Source: Bacteroidota bacterium
GTDB taxonomy: Bacteria > Bacteroidota > Bacteroidia > Bacteroidales > VadinHA17
Reading direction: 5' to 3'
NCBI GenBank assembly: GCA_015222065.1
Contig: JADFUQ010000467.1
Location: 1-14,211, forward strand
Length of the DNA stretch: 14,211 bases
Positions 9,419-14,211 of the stretch are shown piece after piece. The translations under genes and the position numbers were made by a program. The notes under the pieces were generated by a model. It did not search any database. It had not been told where the DNA came from and saw only the letters and a list, made by a program, of their open reading frames with translations. Position 1 is the stretch's first letter; every line of letters begins with the position of its first letter.

Positions 9419-9796
9419 CTATTTAATTTCAACTTCTGCTCCTGCTTCTTCTAATTGATTTTTAAGCGATTCAGCTTCGTCTTTAGTAACACCTTCCTTA
9501 ACGGGTTTTGGTGCAGAGTCAACCAGATTCTTAGCTTCTTTAAGTCCTAATCCGGTGAGTTCCTTAACCAGTTTTACTACCTGAAGTTTTGCTCCACCGG
9601 GAGCATTAAGTACAACATTAAATTCAGTCTGTTCAGCAACTCCCCCTTCTTCACCAGCAATACCGGCTCCGGCAACAGCAACAGCTGCAGCTGCTGGTTC
9701 AATTCCATATTCTTCTTTAAGAACATCTGCCAACTCATTAACTTCTTTTACAGTAAGATTAACCAATTCTTCTGCTAACTTTTTTACATCTGCCAT
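9419..9796 (-). CDS. rplL: 50S ribosomal protein L7/L12 (bL12)
   Basis: A 125-residue stalk protein, normal length for bL12. It has the expected two-domain layout. Residues 1-33 (MADVKKLAEELVNLTVKEVN and on) form the helical dimerisation domain that binds L10. An Ala/Gly-rich flexible hinge spans about 34-52 (EPAAAAVAVAGAG). The C-terminal domain (56-125) includes FNVVLNAPGGAKLQVVKLVK and GLGLKEAKNLVDSAPKPVKE, the surface that recruits EF-Tu, EF-G and the initiation factors. It is present in several copies per ribosome and so is needed in excess over L10. It starts 38 nt after rplJ and is followed by a hairpin before rpoB. The stop codon is TAG. No Shine-Dalgarno motif is seen in the A-rich leader (AACTCAAGAAA before ATG). 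Confidence 0.99.
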   Translation of the reverse strand: MADVKKLAEELVNLTVKEVNELADVLKEEYGIEPAAAAVAVAGAGIAGEEGGVAEQTEFNVVLNAPGGAKLQVVKLVKELTGLGLKEAKNLVDSAPKPVKEGVTKDEAESLKNQLEEAGAEVEIK

Positions 9797-9834
9797 TTTC
9801 TTGAGTTTTTTTAGTTTTATTATAATTATTTTTA

Positions 9835-10353
9835 TTATTCTCTATCAGCAAGTGTTTTTACAACACCTGATATAATATTTCTACCTGACTGCAGGGCTGA
9901 AATAACATTCTTTGCAGGTGATTGAAGTAACATAATTACATCTGCAATGAGTTCGTCTTTAGACTTAATACCAACAAGAGTTTCAAGTTTTTCATCTCCA
10001 ATATAAAGTCCTTCTTCAACAAAAGCAGCCTTTAGCACAGGCTTATCATGTTTTTTTCTAAACTCTTTAATAAGTTTTGCCGGAACATTACCGGTATTAG
10101 AAAACATAATTGAGGTCGGTTGTTCAAGCAATGGATACAATTCCTGAAAGTTACCTTCAGAATTTTCCAGTGCAATTTTCAATAATGTGTTTTTAACTAC
10201 AATCAGCATAATCTCATTTTCAAAGCATTTCCTACGCAGAGTGCTAGTGTCTTCGGCGTTAAGTTCAGAAACATCAGTAAGATAAAAATGAGGATATTCT
10301 TTTATCTTCTCTGCCAGATCATTGATGATTATATTTTTCTCTTCTTTATTCAT
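9835..10353 (-). CDS. rplJ: 50S ribosomal protein L10 (uL10)
   Basis: A 172-residue protein with the uL10 layout. The N-terminal 23S rRNA-binding domain includes MNKEEKNIIINDLAEKIKEY, YLTDVSELNAEDTSTLRRKC and VVKNTLLKIALEN. A central part contains PAKLIKEFRKKHDKPVLKAA. The C-terminal helix around KDELIADVIMLLQSPAKNVI carries the L12-binding surface. L10 anchors the L12 dimers at the base of the GTPase-activating stalk. In E. coli the L10-L12 complex represses its own operon through a long leader. Here only 31 nt separate rplA and rplJ, so that structure cannot be present in the same place. The start ATG at 10353 is the first in frame and matches the family N-terminus. Confidence 0.98.
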   Translation of the reverse strand: MNKEEKNIIINDLAEKIKEYPHFYLTDVSELNAEDTSTLRRKCFENEIMLIVVKNTLLKIALENSEGNFQELYPLLEQPTSIMFSNTGNVPAKLIKEFRKKHDKPVLKAAFVEEGLYIGDEKLETLVGIKSKDELIADVIMLLQSPAKNVISALQSGRNIISGVVKTLADRE

Positions 10354-10384
10354 AGCAACTTACACGTCTTTTATCATAATTAAC

Positions 10385-11083
10385 TTAATCTTCGTTAAAG
10401 GCTTTAGTATCAATCTTTATCCCCGGACTCATGGTACTTGAAAGATAAATAGATTTAATATATGTACCTTTCGCAGAAGCCGGTTTCAGTTTCACAACTG
10501 TATTGATAAATTCTCTTGCATTTTCAACAATCTTTTGGGGTTCAAATGAAACCTTTCCAATAGATGTATGAACGATACCATACTTATCAACTTTAAAATC
10601 GATCTTTCCTTTTTTAACTTCTGAAACCGCTTTTCCAATGTCCGTAGTCACAGTTCCACTTTTTGGATTAGGCATTAGTCCACGTGGTCCGAGTACTCTT
10701 CCCAATGGTCCAACTTTACCCATAACCTGAGGCATAGTGATAATAACATCCATATCTGTCCAGCCACCTTTTATTTTTTCGACATACTCATCGAGTCCAA
10801 CAAAATCGGCACCGGCATTTTTAGCCTCCTCCTCTTTGTCAGGTGTACATAGCACCAGTACGCGGGTTTCCTTACCCGTACCATTAGGAAGGGTTACTAC
10901 CCCACGAACCATCTGGTTAGATTTTCTTGGGTCAATACCTAATTTGATATCGAGTTCAAGAGAAGCATCAAATTTGGTTGTTGAAATCTCTTTCACCAAA
11001 CCAGCAGCCTCAATTAACCTGTATAGTTTACCTTCTTCAATTTTTTCAAGAGCTAATTTTCTATTTTTAGTATGCTTAGTCAT
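10385..11083 (-). CDS. rplA: 50S ribosomal protein L1 (uL1)
   Basis: A 232-residue protein, the usual uL1 length. The signature segment VGPLGRVLGPRGLMPNPKSG (about 124-143) is complete, with the N-terminal NRKLALEKIEEGKLYRLIEA and the C-terminal AREFINTVVKLKPASAKGTY also typical. L1 forms the mobile stalk near the ribosomal E site. In many bacteria it also represses the rplK-rplA message when present in excess. The start at 11083 (MTKHTKNRK) leaves 20 nt after the rplK stop, and the two genes are clearly one transcript. I could not recognise the classical L1-binding motif upstream of rplK by eye. Confidence 0.99.
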   Translation of the reverse strand: MTKHTKNRKLALEKIEEGKLYRLIEAAGLVKEISTTKFDASLELDIKLGIDPRKSNQMVRGVVTLPNGTGKETRVLVLCTPDKEEEAKNAGADFVGLDEYVEKIKGGWTDMDVIITMPQVMGKVGPLGRVLGPRGLMPNPKSGTVTTDIGKAVSEVKKGKIDFKVDKYGIVHTSIGKVSFEPQKIVENAREFINTVVKLKPASAKGTYIKSIYLSSTMSPGIKIDTKAFNED

Positions 11084-11103
11084 TCTAATTGAAGTATTAA
11101 ATT

Positions 11104-11547
11104 TTAATTATTTCCCGGGAATGTACCTTTTACATTAATTCCCATACTACGGGCAGTACCAGCCACTAATTTCATTGCAGACTCAACAGTAAATGCATTT
11201 AAATCAGGCATTTTCTCCTTGGCAATTTTTTTCACCTGATCCCATGTTACTGTTGCAATCTTAGTTCTGTTCGGTTCAGATGACCCGGACTTTTTCTTTG
11301 ATGCTTCAAGTAACTGGACAGCTACCGGTGGAGTTTTTGTCACAAAAGTGAATGACTTATCCGTATATACTGTAATAATAACTGGAATAAGTTTTCCTGC
11401 TTTATCCTGCGTTTTAGCGTTAAACTGCTTGCAAAACTCCATTATATTCACCCCTTTAGCACCTAATGCAGGCCCTACGGGAGGTGATGGATTTGCTGCA
11501 CTGCCACGAATCTGTAACTTAATAATCCCAGAAACTTCTTTTGCCAT
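11104..11547 (-). CDS. rplK: 50S ribosomal protein L11 (uL11)
   Basis: A 147-residue protein with the complete uL11 pattern. The N-terminal domain has IKLQIRGSAANPSPPVGPAL; its proline-rich part contacts L10 and the factor-binding centre and is where thiostrepton-type antibiotics act. It is followed by GAKGVNIMEFCKQFNAKT. The C-terminal rRNA-binding domain has KKKSGSSEPNRTKIATVTWD and AMKLVAGTARSMGINVKG. L11 binds the GTPase-associated region of 23S rRNA and is also required for RelA-type stringent sensing. It is first in the rplKAJL run and is preceded by the 103-nt nusG-rplK spacer, which holds small repeats. The start ATG at 11547 fits the family N-terminus exactly. Confidence 0.99.
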   Translation of the reverse strand: MAKEVSGIIKLQIRGSAANPSPPVGPALGAKGVNIMEFCKQFNAKTQDKAGKLIPVIITVYTDKSFTFVTKTPPVAVQLLEASKKKSGSSEPNRTKIATVTWDQVKKIAKEKMPDLNAFTVESAMKLVAGTARSMGINVKGTFPGNN

Positions 11548-11563
11548 AATCTGGTTTTTTTTA

Positions 11564-11623
11564 ATAGTTATTGGTAAAACATGTGATAGTTATTCAGGAA
11601 GCATTATAATTTTCACAACTATC
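11564..11623 (-). promoter_or_regulatory. rplK leader with alternative-pairing repeats (candidate)
   Basis: On the minus strand, GATAGTT (11623-11617) can pair with AACTATC (11591-11585), a 7-bp stem with a 25-base loop. A second copy of AATAACTAT, at 11572-11564, can pair with the same upstream arm, so the two pairings would exclude each other. The nearer copy lies 16 nt before the rplK start. This is where an L1-type autoregulatory leader would sit, but I do not see the classical L1-binding sequence. The region is A/T-rich and chance pairing is a real possibility. Confidence 0.3.
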
Positions 11624-11635
11624 TATATTAATAAT

Positions 11636-11649
11636 TCTCCATAAGGAGA
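11636..11649 (-). other. Short hairpin abutting the nusG stop codon
   Basis: TCTCC, loop TTAT, GGAGA on the minus strand: a 5-bp stem starting two bases after the nusG stop codon. There is no T-run after it (AATTATTAAT), so it is not a convincing terminator. A role in 3'-end stability or in separating nusG from the rplK leader is possible. Confidence 0.35.
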
Positions 11650-11650
11650 T

Positions 11651-12199
11651 TTATTCTTTCTCAACCTGCATAAAGCTAAGTTCCAGCGGAGTTTTCCTAC
11701 CGAAAATCTTAACCATAACTTTCAATTTTTTCTTTTCTTCATTCACTACTTCAATAATACCGTTAAAACCATTGAAAGGTCCATCAATTACTTTAACCGA
11801 TTCACCTATAAAATAGGGAACGGTAATTTCTTCATTACTTGATGCCAGTTCATCAACTTTACCAAGGATCCTGTTCACTTCTGATTCTCTCAAAGGAAGT
11901 GGGCTGCCTCCTTTTGAACCTCCGAGAAAACCAATCACATTAGGAATATTCCTAAGAATGTGTTCTACTTCACCGACAAGAGCTGCTTCAATAAGAACAT
12001 ACCCGGGAAAAAAGTTTCTTTCTTTGCTTATTTTTTTCCCATTACGAATCTGGTAAACTTTTTCAGTTGGTATTAATATCTGGGCAATATGATCCTGCAA
12101 ATTCAATCTACTTACTTCGCTTTCAATGTACTCCAATACTTTTTTTTCTTTCCCGCCAATTGCTTTCAGCACATACCATTTCATTTCTTTCTTTTCCAT
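11651..12199 (-). CDS. nusG: Transcription termination/antitermination factor NusG
   Basis: A 182-residue protein from the ATG at 12199. The NGN domain (about 7-110) starts KWYVLKAIGGKEKKVLEYIE and contains RNFFPGYVLIEAAL and HILRNIPNVIGFLGG. The KOW domain (about 128-182) has IGESVKVIDGPFNGFNGIIE and ends FGRKTPLELSFMQVEKE. NusG bridges the polymerase clamp to increase processivity and links it to Rho or to the ribosome. The frame stays open upstream to a TTG at 12253, but that would add 18 residues unlike any NusG and overlap secE. The chosen ATG leaves 13 nt after the secE stop and matches relatives. secE and nusG are co-transcribed, as in most bacteria. Confidence 0.97.
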   Translation of the reverse strand: MEKKEMKWYVLKAIGGKEKKVLEYIESEVSRLNLQDHIAQILIPTEKVYQIRNGKKISKERNFFPGYVLIEAALVGEVEHILRNIPNVIGFLGGSKGGSPLPLRESEVNRILGKVDELASSNEEITVPYFIGESVKVIDGPFNGFNGIIEVVNEEKKKLKVMVKIFGRKTPLELSFMQVEKE

Positions 12200-12212
12200 A
12201 GAACAATTGGTT

Positions 12213-12404
12213 TTAATAGAACATCCCATAAATAAATCCCATGATATTCTCAAAAGAATAATCCATAATAAAAATAACCATAGCTATTATCAGAGATGCA
12301 ATCATCACAACAACTGAGCTACTTTGTAATTCCCCCCAGGTTGGCCAGGACACTTTGTGGAGTAGTTCATTATATGCATCTTTAAAAAACTTTATCAATT
12401 TCAT
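12213..12404 (-). CDS. secE: Preprotein translocase subunit SecE
   Basis: A 63-residue protein of the short, single-span SecE type. The cytoplasmic amphipathic helix has MKLIKFFKDAYNELLHKVSW. It is followed by the conserved KVSWPTWGEL hinge (17-26) and one hydrophobic membrane segment at about 31-47 (VVVMIASLIIAMVIFIM). SecE clamps SecY in the SecYEG protein-export channel of the inner membrane. Its start lies 16 nt after the 3' end of the tRNA-Trp gene, so tRNA 3'-end processing would leave a very short secE leader. It precedes nusG by 13 nt. Confidence 0.96.
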   Translation of the reverse strand: MKLIKFFKDAYNELLHKVSWPTWGELQSSSVVVMIASLIIAMVIFIMDYSFENIMGFIYGMFY

Positions 12405-12420
12405 AATTCATTCGTGTTTG

Positions 12421-12493
12421 CACGGGTAGAGAGGCTCGAACTCCCGACACCTGGTTTTGGAGACCAGTGCTCTACCAACTGAGCTACACCCGT
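12421..12493 (-). tRNA. trnW: tRNA-Trp (CCA anticodon)
   Basis: The 73-base cloverleaf is complete. Acceptor arm ACGGGTG pairs with TACCCGT, with one G-T pair. The D-arm has GCTCAGTTGGTAGAGC. The anticodon stem CTGGT/ACCAG encloses CTCCAAA, giving anticodon CCA. The T-arm has GGGAGTTCGAGCCTCTC. The discriminator base is G, as expected for bacterial tRNA-Trp. The 3' CCA is not encoded (CAA follows). The gene lies between tuf and secE on the same strand. Confidence 0.97.
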
Positions 12494-12511
12494 ATGCCTA
12501 TTTAATTTACA

Positions 12512-12553
12512 CATTTAGGGTTATGAATCCGACCGGATCCCTAACCCTAAATG
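12512..12553 (-). terminator. Long hairpin after tuf, possible terminator or processing stem
   Basis: On the minus strand, CATTTAGGGTTA pairs perfectly with TAACCCTAAATG (12 bp). After one G/A mismatch, GGATCC pairs with GGATTC (6 bp with one G-U pair) around the tetraloop GGTC, making an 18-bp stem with a single internal mismatch. It starts 26 nt after the tuf stop and ends 18 nt before tRNA-Trp. What follows (TGTAAATTAAATAGGC) is A/T-rich but has no continuous T-run. A classical intrinsic terminator is therefore uncertain. Partial termination, RNase processing or protection of the tuf mRNA 3' end are alternatives. Confidence 0.65.
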
Positions 12554-12579
12554 ATTAATTTTCAATCAGGTTAAAATAT

Positions 12580-13767
12580 CTATTCAACAATTTCGATTAC
12601 CTGGCCGGCCCCAACAGTTCTGCCACCTTCACGAATAGCAAAACGTAATCCTTTATCAATCGCAACAGGATAAATTAAATCTACAATAATGGTAACATTA
12701 TCACCAGGCATAACCATTTCTGTACCTTCAGGCAGGGCTATTTCTCCTGTTACATCAAGAGTTCTGAGATAGAACTGCGGACGGTATTTTTGATGGAAAG
12801 GAGTATGACGTCCACCTTCTTCTTTTTTAAGAACATACACTTCAGCTTTAAAACGTGTATGTGGTTTAATTGCACCAGTTTTTGCCAATACCATTCCGCG
12901 CTTAATCTCTTTTTTGTCCACACCTCGCAGTAATAATCCAACATTATCACCTGCTTCACCGCGGTCAAGAATCTTTCTGAACATCTCAACACCCGTACAA
13001 ACAGTCTTTCTGTTCATAGCACCAAGACCAACCATTTCAAGTGTATCACCGGTATTTACAACTCCTGTTTCAATACGTCCGGTTGCTACAGTACCACGAC
13101 CTGTAATTGAAAAGATATCCTCAACAGGCATCAGGAATGGTTTTTCAATATCACGTGGAGGAATTGGAATATACTCGTCAACCGCTTTCATTAGTTCAAT
13201 TACTTTTTCCTCCCATTTAGCTTCGCCATTCATTGCTCCAAGAGCTGAACCCAAAATTACAGGAGTATTAGCGCCATCAAATTCATAAAAATCCAGTAAT
13301 TCACGCACTTCCATTTCAACAAGTTCCAACATTTCTTCGTCATCAACCATATCTACTTTATTCAGGAAAACAACGATTTTCGGAACATTTACCTGACGAG
13401 CAAGAAGGATATGTTCACGTGTTTGTGGCATTGGACCATCCGTTGCTGCGACAACCAGAATTGCACCATCCATCTGTGCTGCACCGGTTACCATATTCTT
13501 AACATAGTCAGCGTGTCCGGGACAGTCGACATGCGCATAGTGACGTGATTCAGTTTGATACTCAACATGAGCAGTATTAATTGTAATACCCCTTTCTTTT
13601 TCTTCAGGTGCATTATCAATTGAATCAAAGTCTTTAATTTCTGACAAGCCTGCTTTATGTAAAACCATAGTGATTGCAGATGTCAAAGTAGTTTTCCCAT
13701 GGTCAACATGACCTATAGTCCCTATGTTGACATGTGGTTTTGATCTATCAAATTTTTCTTTAGCCAT
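12580..13767 (-). CDS. tuf: Translation elongation factor Tu
   Basis: A 395-residue EF-Tu of normal length. GTPase motifs are complete: the P-loop GHVDHGKT at 19-26; RGITI at 59-63 in switch I; DCPGH at 81-85, with catalytic H85; NKVD at 136-139; and the SAL motif (GSALGAMNG) further on. Domain 2 has PFLMPVEDIFSITGRGTVAT and TGRIETGVV. Domain 3 has KKEEGGRHTPFHQKYRPQFY and the end REGGRTVGAGQVIEIVE. EF-Tu carries aminoacyl-tRNA to the ribosome and is among the most abundant cell proteins. It lies directly downstream of four tRNA genes, as tufB does in E. coli, and is probably transcribed with them. A GGAG lies only 2 nt before the ATG, too close to act as a standard ribosome binding site. A strong hairpin follows the gene. 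Confidence 0.99.
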   Translation of the reverse strand: MAKEKFDRSKPHVNIGTIGHVDHGKTTLTSAITMVLHKAGLSEIKDFDSIDNAPEEKERGITINTAHVEYQTESRHYAHVDCPGHADYVKNMVTGAAQMDGAILVVAATDGPMPQTREHILLARQVNVPKIVVFLNKVDMVDDEEMLELVEMEVRELLDFYEFDGANTPVILGSALGAMNGEAKWEEKVIELMKAVDEYIPIPPRDIEKPFLMPVEDIFSITGRGTVATGRIETGVVNTGDTLEMVGLGAMNRKTVCTGVEMFRKILDRGEAGDNVGLLLRGVDKKEIKRGMVLAKTGAIKPHTRFKAEVYVLKKEEGGRHTPFHQKYRPQFYLRTLDVTGEIALPEGTEMVMPGDNVTIIVDLIYPVAIDKGLRFAIREGGRTVGAGQVIEIVE

Positions 13768-13823
13768 AACTCCAGTAAATTATTGATTAAGTGATTGAAA
13801 ATTAATTATTAATATGCTTGTTG

Positions 13824-13895
13824 AGCCAATGACGAGAATTGAACTCGTGACCTCTTCCTTACCAAGGAAGCGCTCTACCCCTGAGCTACATCGGC
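13824..13895 (-). tRNA. trnT: tRNA-Thr (GGT anticodon)
   Basis: Complete 72-base cloverleaf. Acceptor arm GCCGATG pairs with CATTGGC, with one G-T pair. The D-arm is GCTCAGGGGTAGAGC. The anticodon stem CTTCC/GGAAG encloses TTGGTAA, giving anticodon GGT. The T-arm is ACGAGTTCAATTCTCGT. The discriminator base is T and CCA is not encoded. It ends 56 nt upstream of tuf, in the position of E. coli thrT. Confidence 0.97.
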
Positions 13896-13905
13896 TGTTG
13901 GTTAG

Positions 13906-13978
13906 AGCGGGAGACGGAACTCGAATCCGCGACCCTCAGCTTGGAAGGCTGATGCTCTACCAACTGAGCTACTCCCGC
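13906..13978 (-). tRNA. trnG: tRNA-Gly (TCC anticodon)
   Basis: Complete 73-base cloverleaf. Acceptor arm GCGGGAG pairs perfectly with CTCCCGC. The D-arm is GCTCAGTTGGTAGAGC. The anticodon stem TCAGC/GCTGA encloses CTTCCAA, giving anticodon TCC. The T-arm is GCGGATTCGAGTTCCGT. The discriminator base is T and CCA is not encoded. Only 10 nt separate it from tRNA-Thr(GGT), so both must be cut from one precursor. Confidence 0.97.
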
Positions 13979-14039
13979 GATAAAGTGTAAATGTGGCCGT
14001 TTATACCCACAACTACGATCATACTTATTAACCAACAGG

Positions 14040-14122
14040 TGGGGAGAGCAGGATTCGAACCTACGAAGGCGTCCGCCAGCAGATTTACAGTCTGCCCCAG
14101 TTGGCCACTTTGGTATCTCCCC
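14040..14122 (-). tRNA. trnY: tRNA-Tyr (GTA anticodon)
   Basis: An 83-base class II tRNA. Acceptor arm GGGGAGA pairs perfectly with TCTCCCC. The anticodon stem GCAGA/TCTGC encloses CTGTAAA, giving anticodon GTA. A long variable arm (TGGCGGACGCCTTC) is present, as expected for bacterial tRNA-Tyr. The T-loop is TTCGAAT, the discriminator base is A and CCA is not encoded. Gaps of 61 nt (towards Gly) and 66 nt (towards the upstream tRNA) flank it. Both gaps hold only short A/T-rich inverted repeats, for example TTGTTAA/TTAACAA at 14125-14131 and 14150-14156. Confidence 0.97.
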
Positions 14123-14188
14123 TATTGTTAAAAACCTGCTAAATTATTCTTAACAAGGTGGTTTTGTTTTCCAAACAATTGTCAAACG

Positions 14189-14211
14189 AGCCGATGGAGG
14201 GATTCGAACCC
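14189..14211 (-). tRNA. 3' end of a tRNA cut by the window edge, probably tRNA-Thr (TGT)
   Basis: The last 23 bases read, on the minus strand, as a T-arm (GGG, loop TTCGAAT, CCCTC), an acceptor 3' strand CATCGGC and discriminator T. The acceptor sequence would pair with GCCGATG, which is exactly the 5' acceptor strand of tRNA-Thr(GGT) in this window, and the discriminator is also the same. In E. coli the tRNA before tyrU-glyT-thrT-tufB is thrU, tRNA-Thr(TGT). The anticodon lies outside the window, so the identity is inferred. Confidence 0.75.

Noticed and set aside
12200..12253. Upstream TTG start for nusG, overlapping secE
   Set aside because: The 18 extra residues do not resemble NusG and would overlap the secE reading frame. 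The ATG at 12199 fits the family.
12512..12553. Telomere-like TTTAGGG/CCCTAAA text
   Set aside because: There is only one copy in each arm of an inverted repeat. It is a hairpin, not a tandem telomeric array.
13770..13773. GGAG before tuf as a Shine-Dalgarno site
   Set aside because: It is only 2 nt from the ATG, too close for normal pairing geometry.
14139..14146. TAATTTAG on the minus strand resembling the Bacteroidota -7 promoter box TAnnTTTG
   Set aside because: One core base is wrong, and the nearest upstream TTTG is about 25 nt away, outside the usual spacing.

Overview
The window reads as a piece of a low-GC Bacteroidota chromosome, most likely Bacteroidales or a close relative. RpoB, RpoC, NusG and EF-Tu match the Bacteroides-type proteins I know almost motif for motif. 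Translation leaders are A/T-rich and lack Shine-Dalgarno motifs, which is typical of the phylum. A DUF3467 gene directly follows rpoC, and no tRNA gene whose 3' end is visible encodes its own CCA. Every supported gene lies on the minus strand, so transcription runs from the right edge to the left edge. No gene-free stretch exceeds about 105 bases.

Layout in transcription order: (1) A tRNA cluster at 14211-13824: the 3' end of a tRNA that is probably Thr(TGT), then Tyr(GTA), Gly(TCC) and Thr(GGT). (2) tuf (EF-Tu) at 13767-12580, followed by a strong hairpin and tRNA-Trp(CCA). (3) secE and nusG, only 13 nt apart. (4) The ribosomal protein genes rplK, rplA, rplJ and rplL (L11, L1, L10, L7/L12). 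(5) A second strong hairpin, then rpoB and rpoC. (6) A DUF3467 gene 21 nt after rpoC. (7) etfB (electron transfer flavoprotein beta subunit), cut by the left window edge one or a few codons before its end.

The genes form a translation and transcription supply line: tRNAs and the factor that delivers them, a SecYEG subunit, the NusG elongation factor, the L1 and L11/L10/L12 stalk proteins, and the two largest RNA polymerase subunits. The order thrU-tyrU-glyT-thrT-tufB-secE-nusG-rplKAJL-rpoBC is also that of Escherichia coli, so this is deeply conserved synteny; the tRNA-Trp between tuf and secE is an extra. etfB belongs to energy metabolism and probably opens a different functional unit.

I see no mobile element, CRISPR array, prophage or defence system. 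All coding frames that can be read completely are intact. The observations most worth following are non-coding. Two G+C-containing hairpins lie directly after the two genes whose products are needed in greatest excess (tuf and rplL), and their apical sequences resemble each other. The rplK leader has a small repeat arrangement allowing alternative pairing. The rplJ leader is too short for a classical L10-binding structure. The DUF3467 protein beside RNA polymerase has no function that I know of. I did not find a convincing undescribed multi-gene system.
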